DNA of 64,000 nucleotides from contig NZ_JBHIKW010000003.1 in assembly GCF_042138895.1 (NCBI RefSeq), forward strand, positions 372,001 to 436,000, written 5' to 3'. A program made the position numbers and the translations under genes. This DNA is from Cedecea selenatireducens (GTDB lineage Bacteria; Pseudomonadota; Gammaproteobacteria; Enterobacterales; Enterobacteriaceae). The notes beneath the pieces were generated by a model. That model searched no databases and was not told the origin of the DNA. It was given only the letters and a program-made list of their open reading frames with translations. Shown in pieces: positions 51,112-59,103 of this stretch (the first letter of the stretch is position 1; each line of letters opens with the position of its first letter).

Positions 51112-53626
51112 ACGGTTTGCGCAGCAGCTCAACCTCCGGCAGGTGTTGCTCGCTGCGACGTAAATCCTGCCCGCTTACCAGCAGCAAATCCAGCTGAGGA
51201 TGGTGGCGGCGAGCCTGCTGGAGCACGTCCGCGCCGCTTAGCTCGCCGGGCAGCATCAGGTCGCTGATAACGAGGCTGATGTCCGGCACCTCGCGCATCA
51301 GCTGCAGCGCCTGCTGGCTGTCGCTGGCTTCCAGCGTCAGGTAACCCAGCTGATGCAGCTGTTCGCAGAGCGTCTGGCGCACGTCCGGCTCATCTTCGAG
51401 TACCAGCACAAGCTGGTCAGAAATATCGGCCTGTTCATCGACCAGCGGCAAGGCCTCCGGCTGCGCCTCCGCAGACGCCCGAGGCAGTTGAAGTATGACC
51501 CGAGTCCCTGTGCCCGGCTCGCTTTCAATCTGCACCCGCCCGCCCGACTGGCGTACAAAGCCATAAACCATCGACAGCCCAAGCCCGCTGCCGCTGCCGG
51601 TCTGTTTGGTGGTGAAGAACGGTTCAAACACCTGCGCCTTTACCTCGTCCGTCATGCCGTGCCCGGTGTCGGCCACTTCAACCACCACCATATCCTGCTT
51701 GCGCCCTTCGCCGCGCACCACGCGCTGGTTCCAGGTGCGGATCTTAATTTCACCGCTGCGCCCTTCCATCGCGTCTCGGGCGTTCATCACCAGGTTAATG
51801 ATCGCGTTCTCCAGCTGATTGACGTCGATCCAGGCGGGCCAGGCGGGCTGCTGGGCTTCAACGACAAGCGTGAGATGGGCGGGCAAAGAATGGCGCATCA
51901 GCGGGTCGAGGTTTTCAAGCAGGCTTTTCATCGCCACCGCCCTCGGGTGTAACGATTGCTTGCGGGAAAACGCGAGCAGCCGCTGAGTGAGCTGTGCGCC
52001 ACGCTCGGCGGCCTTAAGCGCGCGCTGAATGCGCACGGCGTCCGGCGAGTCTGTCGCGGTCAGCTCAAGACTGCCGATGATCACCGCCAGCAGGTTATTG
52101 AAGTCGTGCGCCAGACCGCCGGTAAGCTGCCCCACCGCCTTCATTTTTTGGCTGTGCACCAGCGCTTCTTCCAGCGCTTTGCGTTCGCTACGCTCCAGCA
52201 CTACGTTCACCATGCCCCGCCCAGGCACCGGGCTAAAACGCAGCTCGATGGTACGGCCGTCCGCCAGCCTCAACTCCTGCGGCTTAGGCAAGGGTCTGGA
52301 GAGATTACCCAACATGTGCTCCTGCAGCGGCGTAACCTGCTTGAGCAACCCGAGATAGTGCTGGCCGCGCTGCAGGCGCTGCGGCTCAAGCCCCAGCAGC
52401 AGCGGATATTGCTGATTCCACACCACCAGGAAACCGTCGCTGTCGAACAGCGCAAAGCCGTCGCGCATGGCGTGAAAAGTGGTTTCCAGCAAGGTACTTT
52501 TCTCTTTCAGCAGGCGGGATGTGTGCTCCAGCGAAGCGGTATTACGGGCAAAGACGTTGAATGCCCTGGCCAGCTCGCCCAGCTCATCACGCCTCTGCTG
52601 TGCGGGCACGCTGACCTCTTTTTCGCCTTTCGCCAGCCGCGTCATCGCCTGGGAAATCGCCGTTAAGTTTGAGCCCAGGTTGCGGTAAATATACAGCCCG
52701 GCAAACCCGGTGATCACCAGCGCCAGCAGGGCAAACAGGCCGATAAAAGCGATGATGGACTGCAAATCCCGGTGGCTTTGCTGGCTGCGCTGCCGGGATT
52801 CTTCCCCGACTTTTTGCACGTACAGGTTGATGTCCTGATTCAGAAAAGCCACCAGCGCTTTGATGTGGTACATGTGCCAGGCGATGCCCAGGTCGCTTTC
52901 CTCAAGCTGCGCAGAAAGCGGCGGCAGCTGGCGCAGGCCGTTTCTGAACTGCTGCAAAATGCTGTCCGATAACGCCGACGCCGCCCGCTCGGGGAGAAGC
53001 TGCATCACTTCGCTAAGCTGGCGCACCGCCGGCCTCGGGGAGGAGGACTGAATCGCCACCAGAATCAGGCGATCCATCTCTTTGAGCAGCCCGGCATCCG
53101 GCACGTTAAGCCCTTCGCGGACGTTAACTTCCTGCAGGTGTTCAAGGTAGCTCTGATTCTGGTACAGGGCGCTCAGCAGCAGGTTACGCTGCAAATGGCG
53201 GCGGTGCCCCATCACCAGCATGTTGGTAACGCTGCTTTCCAGCTCGTTGCTGCGGTCGATGATCCGGCTGACCAGCTGCGGCTCACGGCTCGCCAGCGGC
53301 GCTTTGGCCAGGTGAGAAAGCGAGTTTTGCAGCGAAAGCTGGGTTTGCTTCAGGCTTGCCGCCTCGCTCTGGTATTCCAGCGCGCCCACAACCTGAGAAA
53401 GCCTGACCGCCGCCGTCGCCACGTTCGAGGTGTCGCGCGCCAGCTCCATGCTACCGGACATATCGAGCAGCGTTTGCCCCTGAACCTGCTCCTGCAGGCG
53501 GCTGGCGTGCTTAAAGCCGAGCACCGCCACGCCGCAGACCATCAGCGTGACCGCCACCACCAGCAGATTGAAGAACAGCAGGCGGCCACGGGCGCTGGCG
53601 AAAAAGGAGGGACGAGGCTGGGTCAT
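51044..53626 (-). CDS. Hybrid sensor histidine kinase
   Basis: An 860-residue membrane sensor. Transmembrane helix 1 is about residues 15-37, a periplasmic all-helical sensor spans about 38-290, helix 2 about 292-314, then HAMP (SQAMTRLAKGEKEVSVPAQQ) and PAS (TTFHAMRDGFALFDSDGFLV). The phospho-acceptor His is near 507 in GGLAHDFNNLLAV. The ATPase domain has VADTGHGMTDE and GSGLGLSMVYGF. A C-terminal receiver has Asp in LVISDLMLPG. No HPt domain is visible. It flanks a sugar ABC/isomerase operon whose other side carries a response regulator gene, so a sugar-responsive role is inferred. Confidence 0.9.
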   Translation of the reverse strand: MTQPRPSFFASARGRLLFFNLLVVAVTLMVCGVAVLGFKHASRLQEQVQGQTLLDMSGSMELARDTSNVATAAVRLSQVVGALEYQSEAASLKQTQLSLQNSLSHLAKAPLASREPQLVSRIIDRSNELESSVTNMLVMGHRRHLQRNLLLSALYQNQSYLEHLQEVNVREGLNVPDAGLLKEMDRLILVAIQSSSPRPAVRQLSEVMQLLPERAASALSDSILQQFRNGLRQLPPLSAQLEESDLGIAWHMYHIKALVAFLNQDINLYVQKVGEESRQRSQQSHRDLQSIIAFIGLFALLALVITGFAGLYIYRNLGSNLTAISQAMTRLAKGEKEVSVPAQQRRDELGELARAFNVFARNTASLEHTSRLLKEKSTLLETTFHAMRDGFALFDSDGFLVVWNQQYPLLLGLEPQRLQRGQHYLGLLKQVTPLQEHMLGNLSRPLPKPQELRLADGRTIELRFSPVPGRGMVNVVLERSERKALEEALVHSQKMKAVGQLTGGLAHDFNNLLAVIIGSLELTATDSPDAVRIQRALKAAERGAQLTQRLLAFSRKQSLHPRAVAMKSLLENLDPLMRHSLPAHLTLVVEAQQPAWPAWIDVNQLENAIINLVMNARDAMEGRSGEIKIRTWNQRVVRGEGRKQDMVVVEVADTGHGMTDEVKAQVFEPFFTTKQTGSGSGLGLSMVYGFVRQSGGRVQIESEPGTGTRVILQLPRASAEAQPEALPLVDEQADISDQLVLVLEDEPDVRQTLCEQLHQLGYLTLEASDSQQALQLMREVPDISLVISDLMLPGELSGADVLQQARRHHPQLDLLLVSGQDLRRSEQHLPEVELLRKPFTRAQLAEALRKARAGSRRGPA

Positions 53627-53811
53627 AGAGGCTCCGTGGTTGATTCACTCCAGTTAAGCATTGCACGGATTTTGATAAATATTTCCACACCGGGAATGTG
53701 ATCCAGGTTAACTATTCAACTCTATGACAAATATGAACGGCGGCTGACATTTTGCATTTATCGGCGTGTGGTTGACTGGCGCTTATTGATACCCACCACA
53801 GGCGCCGCACC
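53627..53811. promoter_or_regulatory. Divergent promoter region with CRP-like site
   Basis: TGTGATCCAGGTTAAC at 53697-53712 is CRP-like and shares the 13-base core GTGATCCAGGTTA with the aspA upstream site. It lies about 110 bases before the ABC ATPase gene and 70 bases before the sensor gene. The regulator's own site is not recognisable. Confidence 0.4.
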
Positions 53812-55335
53812 ATGAGCAGAGTCCCCATTCTGGAAATGCGCAATATTGCCAAGTCATTTGGCAAGTTTTATGCGCTAAAAGGCGTCGATTTAACGGTATT
53901 TCCCGGTGAAATCCATGCGCTAATGGGTGAGAACGGGGCGGGTAAAAGCACCCTGATGAAGATCCTCGCCGGGGCTTACATCGCCACCAGCGGCGAAGTG
54001 CTGATTGACGGCGAACCCTATGCCATCAAAGGCCCGAAAGATGCCCTCAACGCGGGCATTACCCTGATTTACCAGGAAATGCAGCTCGCGCCAAACCTCA
54101 CCGTGGCCGAAAACATTTTCCTCGGCAGCGAACTGGCGCGCGGCGGCCTGGTGCAGCGTAAAGAGATGGTGCAGCAGGCGCAGGCGGTGATTGACCGCCT
54201 CGGGGCGCAGTTTAAAGCAACCGACCTCGTCATGAAGCTGACCATTGCCGAGCAGCAGCAGGTTGAGATTGCCCGCGCGCTCCAGCGCAACAGCCGTATT
54301 CTGGTGATGGATGAACCCACCGCCGCCCTCTCATCTCGCGAAACGCATCGCCTGTTTGAGCTGATTTTCCGCCTGCGTGATGAAGGCATGGCGATTATCT
54401 ACATCAGCCACCGCATGGCGGAAATTTATGAGCTGTCTGACCGGGTCAGCGTCCTGCGCGACGGCCAGTACGTCGGCAGCCTGACGCGCGAAAACCTTAA
54501 CGCCAGCGAACTGGTCAAAATGATGGTTGGCCGGCCCCTTAGCGACCTGTTTAACAAAGAGCGTGATATCCCGCTCGGCAGCCCTCGCCTCAACGTTCAT
54601 CACCTGACGGACAGCGGCAAGGTGCAGCCCGTCAGCCTGCACGTGCGTTCCGGGGAAATTGTCGGCCTGGCCGGGCTGGTTGGCGCGGGGCGTTCGGAGC
54701 TGGCGCAGCTTATCTTCGGCGTGCGTAAGGCCACGGGCGGTACGGTTGAGATCGACGGCGAGCCGGTGACGCTTCACTCCCCCCGCGAGGCGATTCAACA
54801 CGGCATCGGCTTCCTGACGGAAAACCGCAAAGAGCAAGGGCTGTTTCTCGAGCTTGCCGCGCAGGACAACATCACCATGGCCACGCTGGAGCGTGACGCT
54901 CATTTCGGCATGCTCGACCGCAAAAAAGCCCAGACCATTTCTGACGATGCTATCAACCTGCTGAATATCCGCGTGCCGCATGCTCAGGTTCGCGCCGGGG
55001 GCCTGTCCGGTGGTAACCAGCAAAAGTTGCTGATTTCCCGCTGGGTTGCTATTGGCCCACGCATTCTGATCCTCGACGAGCCTACGCGCGGCGTGGACGT
55101 CGGCGCTAAAAGCGAAATTTACCGCATCATGAACCAGCTGGCCCGCCAGGGCGTGGCCATTTTAATGATTTCCAGCGAGCTGCCCGAAGTGGTGGGCATG
55201 AGCGACCGGGTGTACGTCATGCGCGAAGGCAGCATTGCCGGCGAGCTGCTGCGCCACGACATTACGCAAGAGAATATTATGACCCTGGCTACCGGCGTGA
55301 CCGAGGCCCATAAGAAAGAGGTGCACCATGACTAA
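53812..55335 (+). CDS. Sugar ABC transporter ATPase (RbsA/XylG-like)
   Basis: A 507-residue double ATPase of the carbohydrate uptake class 2. The first domain has GENGAGKSTLMKILAG, LTIAEQQQVEIARA and ILVMDEPTAA. The second has GLVGAGRSELAQL, LSGGNQQKLLISR and LILDEPTRG. It is first in an operon with a permease, binding protein and lyxose isomerase-like gene, which points to a pentose or related hexose. It overlaps the permease by eight bases. Confidence 0.95.
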   Translation: MSRVPILEMRNIAKSFGKFYALKGVDLTVFPGEIHALMGENGAGKSTLMKILAGAYIATSGEVLIDGEPYAIKGPKDALNAGITLIYQEMQLAPNLTVAENIFLGSELARGGLVQRKEMVQQAQAVIDRLGAQFKATDLVMKLTIAEQQQVEIARALQRNSRILVMDEPTAALSSRETHRLFELIFRLRDEGMAIIYISHRMAEIYELSDRVSVLRDGQYVGSLTRENLNASELVKMMVGRPLSDLFNKERDIPLGSPRLNVHHLTDSGKVQPVSLHVRSGEIVGLAGLVGAGRSELAQLIFGVRKATGGTVEIDGEPVTLHSPREAIQHGIGFLTENRKEQGLFLELAAQDNITMATLERDAHFGMLDRKKAQTISDDAINLLNIRVPHAQVRAGGLSGGNQQKLLISRWVAIGPRILILDEPTRGVDVGAKSEIYRIMNQLARQGVAILMISSELPEVVGMSDRVYVMREGSIAGELLRHDITQENIMTLATGVTEAHKKEVHHD

Positions 55336-56320
55336 CTCAGGCACGCAACCGGTGGCAAAATCCGCCTCACTTAAAAAAGCCCTGTTCGGCGATTTACTAC
55401 AAACCGTCGGCATTTTGCCGATTTTGATACTGATCGTCGCCGTATTTGGCTTTGTCGCGCCCAACTTCTTCACCGAGTCTAACCTGCTCAATATCGCCCG
55501 GCAGTCGTCGATCAACATCGTGCTGGCGGCTGGGATGACCTTCATCATTCTGACCGGCGGTATTGACCTTTCCGTGGGCTCTATCCTCGGCACCACCGCC
55601 GTGACGGCAATGGTCGTGTCGCTGATGCCCGGCTGGGAAGGCCTGTCGATTCTGGCAGCGCTGCTGATGGGCACCGGGCTGGGGCTGTTTAACGGCATGC
55701 TGGTCGCCTGGGCTGGGCTGCCGCCGTTTATCGTCACGCTCGGCACCTATACCGCGCTGCGCGGTGCGGCGTATCTGCTGGCCGACGGCACAACGGTGAT
55801 TAACTCCAACATCAACTTTGAATGGATTGGTAACGCCTATCTCGGCCCGGTGCCGTGGCTGGTGGTTATCGCCCTGCTGGTGATTGCGGTGTGCTGGTTC
55901 ATCCTGCGCCGTACCACGCTGGGCGTTCATATCTATGCGGTGGGCGGCAACATGCAGGCGGCACGCCTGACCGGCATCAAAGTGTGGATGGTGCTGCTGT
56001 TCGTGTACGGCATGAGCGGCCTGCTTTCCGGGCTCGGCGGCATCATGAGCGCGTCGCGCCTTTATAGCGCCAACGGTAACCTCGGCGTGGGCTATGAGCT
56101 GGACGCCATCGCCGCCGTTATTCTCGGCGGGACCAGCTTCGTGGGCGGGATTGGTACCATCACCGGCACGCTGGTGGGGGCGCTGATTATCGCCACGCTC
56201 AACAACGGCATGACGCTAATGGGCGTCTCCTACTTCTGGCAATTGGTGATCAAAGGGGCGGTGATCATCATAGCGGTGCTGATCGACAAATACCGTACCC
56301 GTCACCATCAAAGTGCATAA
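55328..56320 (+). CDS. Sugar ABC transporter permease (RbsC-like)
   Basis: A 330-residue inner-membrane permease with about nine to ten hydrophobic segments. TFIILTGGIDLSVGSILGTT is the conserved RbsC-type loop, and LGVHIYAVGGNMQAARLTGI is the cytoplasmic coupling region. It overlaps the ATPase gene upstream and is 35 bases before the binding-protein gene. Confidence 0.94.
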   Translation: MTNSGTQPVAKSASLKKALFGDLLQTVGILPILILIVAVFGFVAPNFFTESNLLNIARQSSINIVLAAGMTFIILTGGIDLSVGSILGTTAVTAMVVSLMPGWEGLSILAALLMGTGLGLFNGMLVAWAGLPPFIVTLGTYTALRGAAYLLADGTTVINSNINFEWIGNAYLGPVPWLVVIALLVIAVCWFILRRTTLGVHIYAVGGNMQAARLTGIKVWMVLLFVYGMSGLLSGLGGIMSASRLYSANGNLGVGYELDAIAAVILGGTSFVGGIGTITGTLVGALIIATLNNGMTLMGVSYFWQLVIKGAVIIIAVLIDKYRTRHHQSA

Positions 56321-56355
56321 CAACAAAACCCTACCCTACGAGTGAGGAAAACAGC

Positions 56356-57300
56356 ATGCGTTTGAAACCCATAGTTACTGCGTTACTGGCTGGTGCAATG
56401 ATCGCAGGCGCGCCGTTTGCCCAGGCGAAAGAGTTAAAGTCTATCGGCGTGACGGTGGGCGACCTCGCCAACCCGTTCTTCGTGCAGATAACCAAAGGCG
56501 CCGAGCTGGAAGCCCGCAAGCTCGCTGGCGACAACGTGAAGGTGACGCTGGTCTCCAGCGGCTACGATCTCGGCCAGCAGGTGGCGCAGATCGATAACTT
56601 TATCGCCGCCAAGGTGGACATGATCATCCTCAACGCCGCAGATTCCAAAGGGATCGGCCCGGCGGTAAAACGCGCGAAAGACGCCGGGATCGTCGTGGTG
56701 GCGGTGGACGTCGCGGCTGACGGCGCCGATGCCACGATCACCTCAGACAACACCCAGGCCGGGCAAATGGCCTGTAAGTACATTTCCGACCGCCTGAAAG
56801 ATAAAGGCAACGTGGTTATCATCAACGGGCCGCCGGTTTCCGCCGTGCAGAACCGCGTTGAGGGCTGCGAAACCGAATTCAAAAAGCACCCGGACATTAA
56901 GATCCTATCCTCTAATCAGAATGCTAAGGGCAGCCGTGAAGGCGGCCTGGAAGTAATGACCTCGCTGCTGGCGGCGAATCCGAAGATCGACGGCGTGTTT
57001 GCGATCAACGATCCGACGGCGATCGGGGCCGATCTGGCGGCAAAACAGGCCCAGCGTAATGAGTTCTTTATTGTCGGCGTGGACGGCAGCCCGGACGGTG
57101 AGGAGGCCCTGAAGCGCGGCGGCAGCTCGCTGTTTGTGGCGACGCCGGCGCAGGATCCGCAGGTAATGGCGGCGAAAGCGGTCGAGATTGGCTACGACAT
57201 TTTGCAGGGTAAACCCGCGCCGAAAGGCCCGGTGCTAATCCCGGTGACGATGATCGATAAGAACAATATTGGCAGCTACAAAGGGTGGACGGTGAAGTAG
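56356..57300 (+). CDS. Periplasmic sugar-binding protein (RbsB-like)
   Basis: A 314-residue type I periplasmic binding protein. The signal peptide ends near IAGAPFAQA. SIGVTVGDLANPFFVQITKG opens the mature part; IILNAADSKGIGPAVKRAKD and VFAINDPTAIGADLAAKQAQ are family blocks. The sugar is not determined by sequence; D-lyxose or a related sugar is suggested by the neighbouring isomerase. GTGAGGAAAACAGC is the ribosome site. Confidence 0.93.
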   Translation: MRLKPIVTALLAGAMIAGAPFAQAKELKSIGVTVGDLANPFFVQITKGAELEARKLAGDNVKVTLVSSGYDLGQQVAQIDNFIAAKVDMIILNAADSKGIGPAVKRAKDAGIVVVAVDVAADGADATITSDNTQAGQMACKYISDRLKDKGNVVIINGPPVSAVQNRVEGCETEFKKHPDIKILSSNQNAKGSREGGLEVMTSLLAANPKIDGVFAINDPTAIGADLAAKQAQRNEFFIVGVDGSPDGEEALKRGGSSLFVATPAQDPQVMAAKAVEIGYDILQGKPAPKGPVLIPVTMIDKNNIGSYKGWTVK

Positions 57301-57304
57301 TTTT

Positions 57305-57374
57305 CCCCTCACCCAGTCGAGTCAGAACGCCGTCAGTCCCCTCTCCCTTCCAGGGAGAGGGCCAGGGTGAGGGT
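57305..57374. repeat. REP-like repeat between binding-protein and isomerase genes
   Basis: CCCCTCACCC is followed, after a degenerate stretch, by CCCCTCTCCCTTCCAGGGAG and GGCCAGGGTGAGGG. The left unit is truncated compared with other clusters. Confidence 0.8.
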
Positions 57375-57394
57375 CCACGTCAAAGGGAGGCCAG

Positions 57395-58078
57395 ATGAAA
57401 CGCTCCGAGGTTAATCAGTACCTGAATGAAACCCGCCAGTTCTTTGCCCGCCACGATATCCAGCTGCCGCCGTTCGCCGGGTTCTCGCCGCAAACATGGC
57501 AGCAGCTTGATTCCCACAGCTGGCAGGAAGTGTTTGATCTGAAGCTAGGATGGGATATTACCGACTTCGGCGGCAGCGATTTTCTTATCATGGGCCTCAC
57601 GCTGTTTACCCTGCGCAACGGCTCACCTGAAGGTGCGCCCTACGCCAAAACTTACGCCGAAAAAGTCATGCACGTGCGTGAAAATCAGATGACGCCGATG
57701 CATTTTCACTGGAGCAAACAGGAAGACATTATCAACCGCGGCGGCGGTAATTTGATTGTCGAACTGTGGCATTCAGATCCGTTTGAACAGCCCGATGAAT
57801 CGGACATTACGGTGGTGATTGACGGCTGCCGCCAGACGCACGCCGCCGGCAGCCAGCTGCGCCTTTCTCCGGGGGAAAGTATCAGCCTGGTGCCGGAGAT
57901 GTACCACAGCTTCTGGGGCGAGCCCGGCTACGGCGACGTGCTGGTCGGTGAGGTTTCGATGGTGAACGATGACGATCACGACAACCGTTTTTTAAAGCCT
58001 CTCGAGCGCTTCAGCACCCTTACCGAAGACGCCGGGGCGGAGCTGCTTTTGTGTCATGAGTACCGCCGGTTTATCTAA
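57395..58078 (+). CDS. D-lyxose ketol-isomerase-like enzyme
   Basis: A 227-residue cupin-type isomerase matching the D-lyxose isomerase family (E. coli O157:H7 Z5688 type, also 227 residues), which interconverts D-lyxose/D-xylulose and D-mannose/D-fructose. Metal ligands appear in MTPMHFHWSKQEDIINRGGG (two His and Glu) and VPEMYHSFWGEPG (later His). GGGAGGCC is the ribosome site. It is the last gene of the sugar ABC operon and overlaps the convergent response regulator gene by four bases. No kinase for the keto product lies beside it. Confidence 0.9.
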   Translation: MKRSEVNQYLNETRQFFARHDIQLPPFAGFSPQTWQQLDSHSWQEVFDLKLGWDITDFGGSDFLIMGLTLFTLRNGSPEGAPYAKTYAEKVMHVRENQMTPMHFHWSKQEDIINRGGGNLIVELWHSDPFEQPDESDITVVIDGCRQTHAAGSQLRLSPGESISLVPEMYHSFWGEPGYGDVLVGEVSMVNDDDHDNRFLKPLERFSTLTEDAGAELLLCHEYRRFI

Positions 58079-58809
58079 ACCGCATTATTTTCGCCGTGGG
58101 TGACATCCGCGGCAAAGACGTAGCCCACGCCGCGGATGGTGCGGATAAGCGTGGGCTGGTGTGGGTTCACCTCGATTTTGCGCCGCAGCCGCATAATCAG
58201 CACGTCGATAGTCCGGTCAAACACTTCGAGGCTTTCGCTGTGGGTTAGCTCAAGCAGTTTTTCCCGCGACAGCACCTTTCTGGCGTGCTGCACCAGGGAA
58301 AGCAGCAGACCATATTCCCCCTGGGTGAGATCAACCTGCTGCTGCCGGGCGTTCATCAGCTGGCAGCGGTCGGTGTCCAGCCGCCAGCCGTTAAACTGCA
58401 GCGCGCTGGTTTTCGTCGGGCTGGTTTCTACGGCCAGCGCCCCGCTGCGCCTCAGCACCGCTTTCACCCTCGCGACGACCACGCGGCCGTTAAACGGTTT
58501 GGCGATGTAGTCATCGGCGCCCATTTCCAGCCCCACCACCACGTCAGACTCGCTGCCCATGCCGGTCAGCATCACCACCGGCAGCGCCGGACGTAGCTTT
58601 TGCACCTGCTGAAGCACCAGCAGGCCGTTGGTATCCGGCAGCATCATATCCAGCAGGATAAGCGCGATGGAGGGCTCTGCCGCCACAATCTGCAGCGCTT
58701 CATTGCCGCTATGGCACACCAGCACGTCGAAGACGTGTTCGCTGAGCACATCGCGCAGCACGTCGCAAATGGCCTTGTCGTCATCCACCACCAGGATTGC
58801 AGGTTTCAT
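58075..58809 (-). CDS. OmpR-family response regulator
   Basis: A 244-residue regulator with an N-terminal receiver (LVVDDDKAI; phospho-acceptor Asp54 in LILLDMMLPD; Lys in DDYIAKPFN) and a C-terminal winged helix (LTQGEYGLLLSLVQHARKVL; TIDVLIMRLRRKIEVNPHQP; LIRTIRGVGYVF). ATG 58809 follows CCGGAGAC; upstream open sequence is not conserved. It is likely the partner of the hybrid kinase on the other side of the sugar operon. Confidence 0.92.
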   Translation of the reverse strand: MKPAILVVDDDKAICDVLRDVLSEHVFDVLVCHSGNEALQIVAAEPSIALILLDMMLPDTNGLLVLQQVQKLRPALPVVMLTGMGSESDVVVGLEMGADDYIAKPFNGRVVVARVKAVLRRSGALAVETSPTKTSALQFNGWRLDTDRCQLMNARQQQVDLTQGEYGLLLSLVQHARKVLSREKLLELTHSESLEVFDRTIDVLIMRLRRKIEVNPHQPTLIRTIRGVGYVFAADVTHGENNAV

Positions 58810-58930
58810 TATTGTCTCCGGAGGGGAGGAGGTTCTTTTTAGTGTGAGCGATTGTTGATTGCGCGCCGCAGAAAGAACACAGATCCGTGCGGAATTTTCT
58901 ATCACTGTCACAAATGCCCGTCAGTTCGAC

Positions 58931-58979
58931 ACGTCATTTATGACGAAATCCCCGGCCTTTCGTCAGCCCGTGCGAAAGA
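58931..58979 (+). promoter_or_regulatory. Probable FhlA activator sites upstream of fdhF
   Basis: ACGTCATTTATGACGAAAT (58931-58949) and the inverted pair CTTTCG/CGAAAG (58958-58979) resemble FhlA upstream activating sequences (CATTTCG/CGAAATG type). They lie 40-90 bases before the sigma-54 promoter. Assignment is by resemblance and by the known FhlA dependence of fdhF. Confidence 0.5.
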
Positions 58980-59017
58980 TGCCCGCCAAACCCGCGCCAA
59001 TACCCACTCACTCTATG

Positions 59018-59033
59018 TGGCATAGATAATGCA
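59018..59033 (+). promoter_or_regulatory. Sigma-54 promoter of fdhF
   Basis: TGGCATAGATAATGCA has the invariant GG and GC separated by ten bases, as required for a -24/-12 promoter. It lies 71 bases before the fdhF start; E. coli fdhF uses the same promoter type. Confidence 0.85.
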
Positions 59034-59103
59034 TTGAGTGGCGCAGCAAGGCGGTTTGCATTTATCGCCGCACTTAAATGACAGCATTGACTGGAGCAAC
59101 ATG

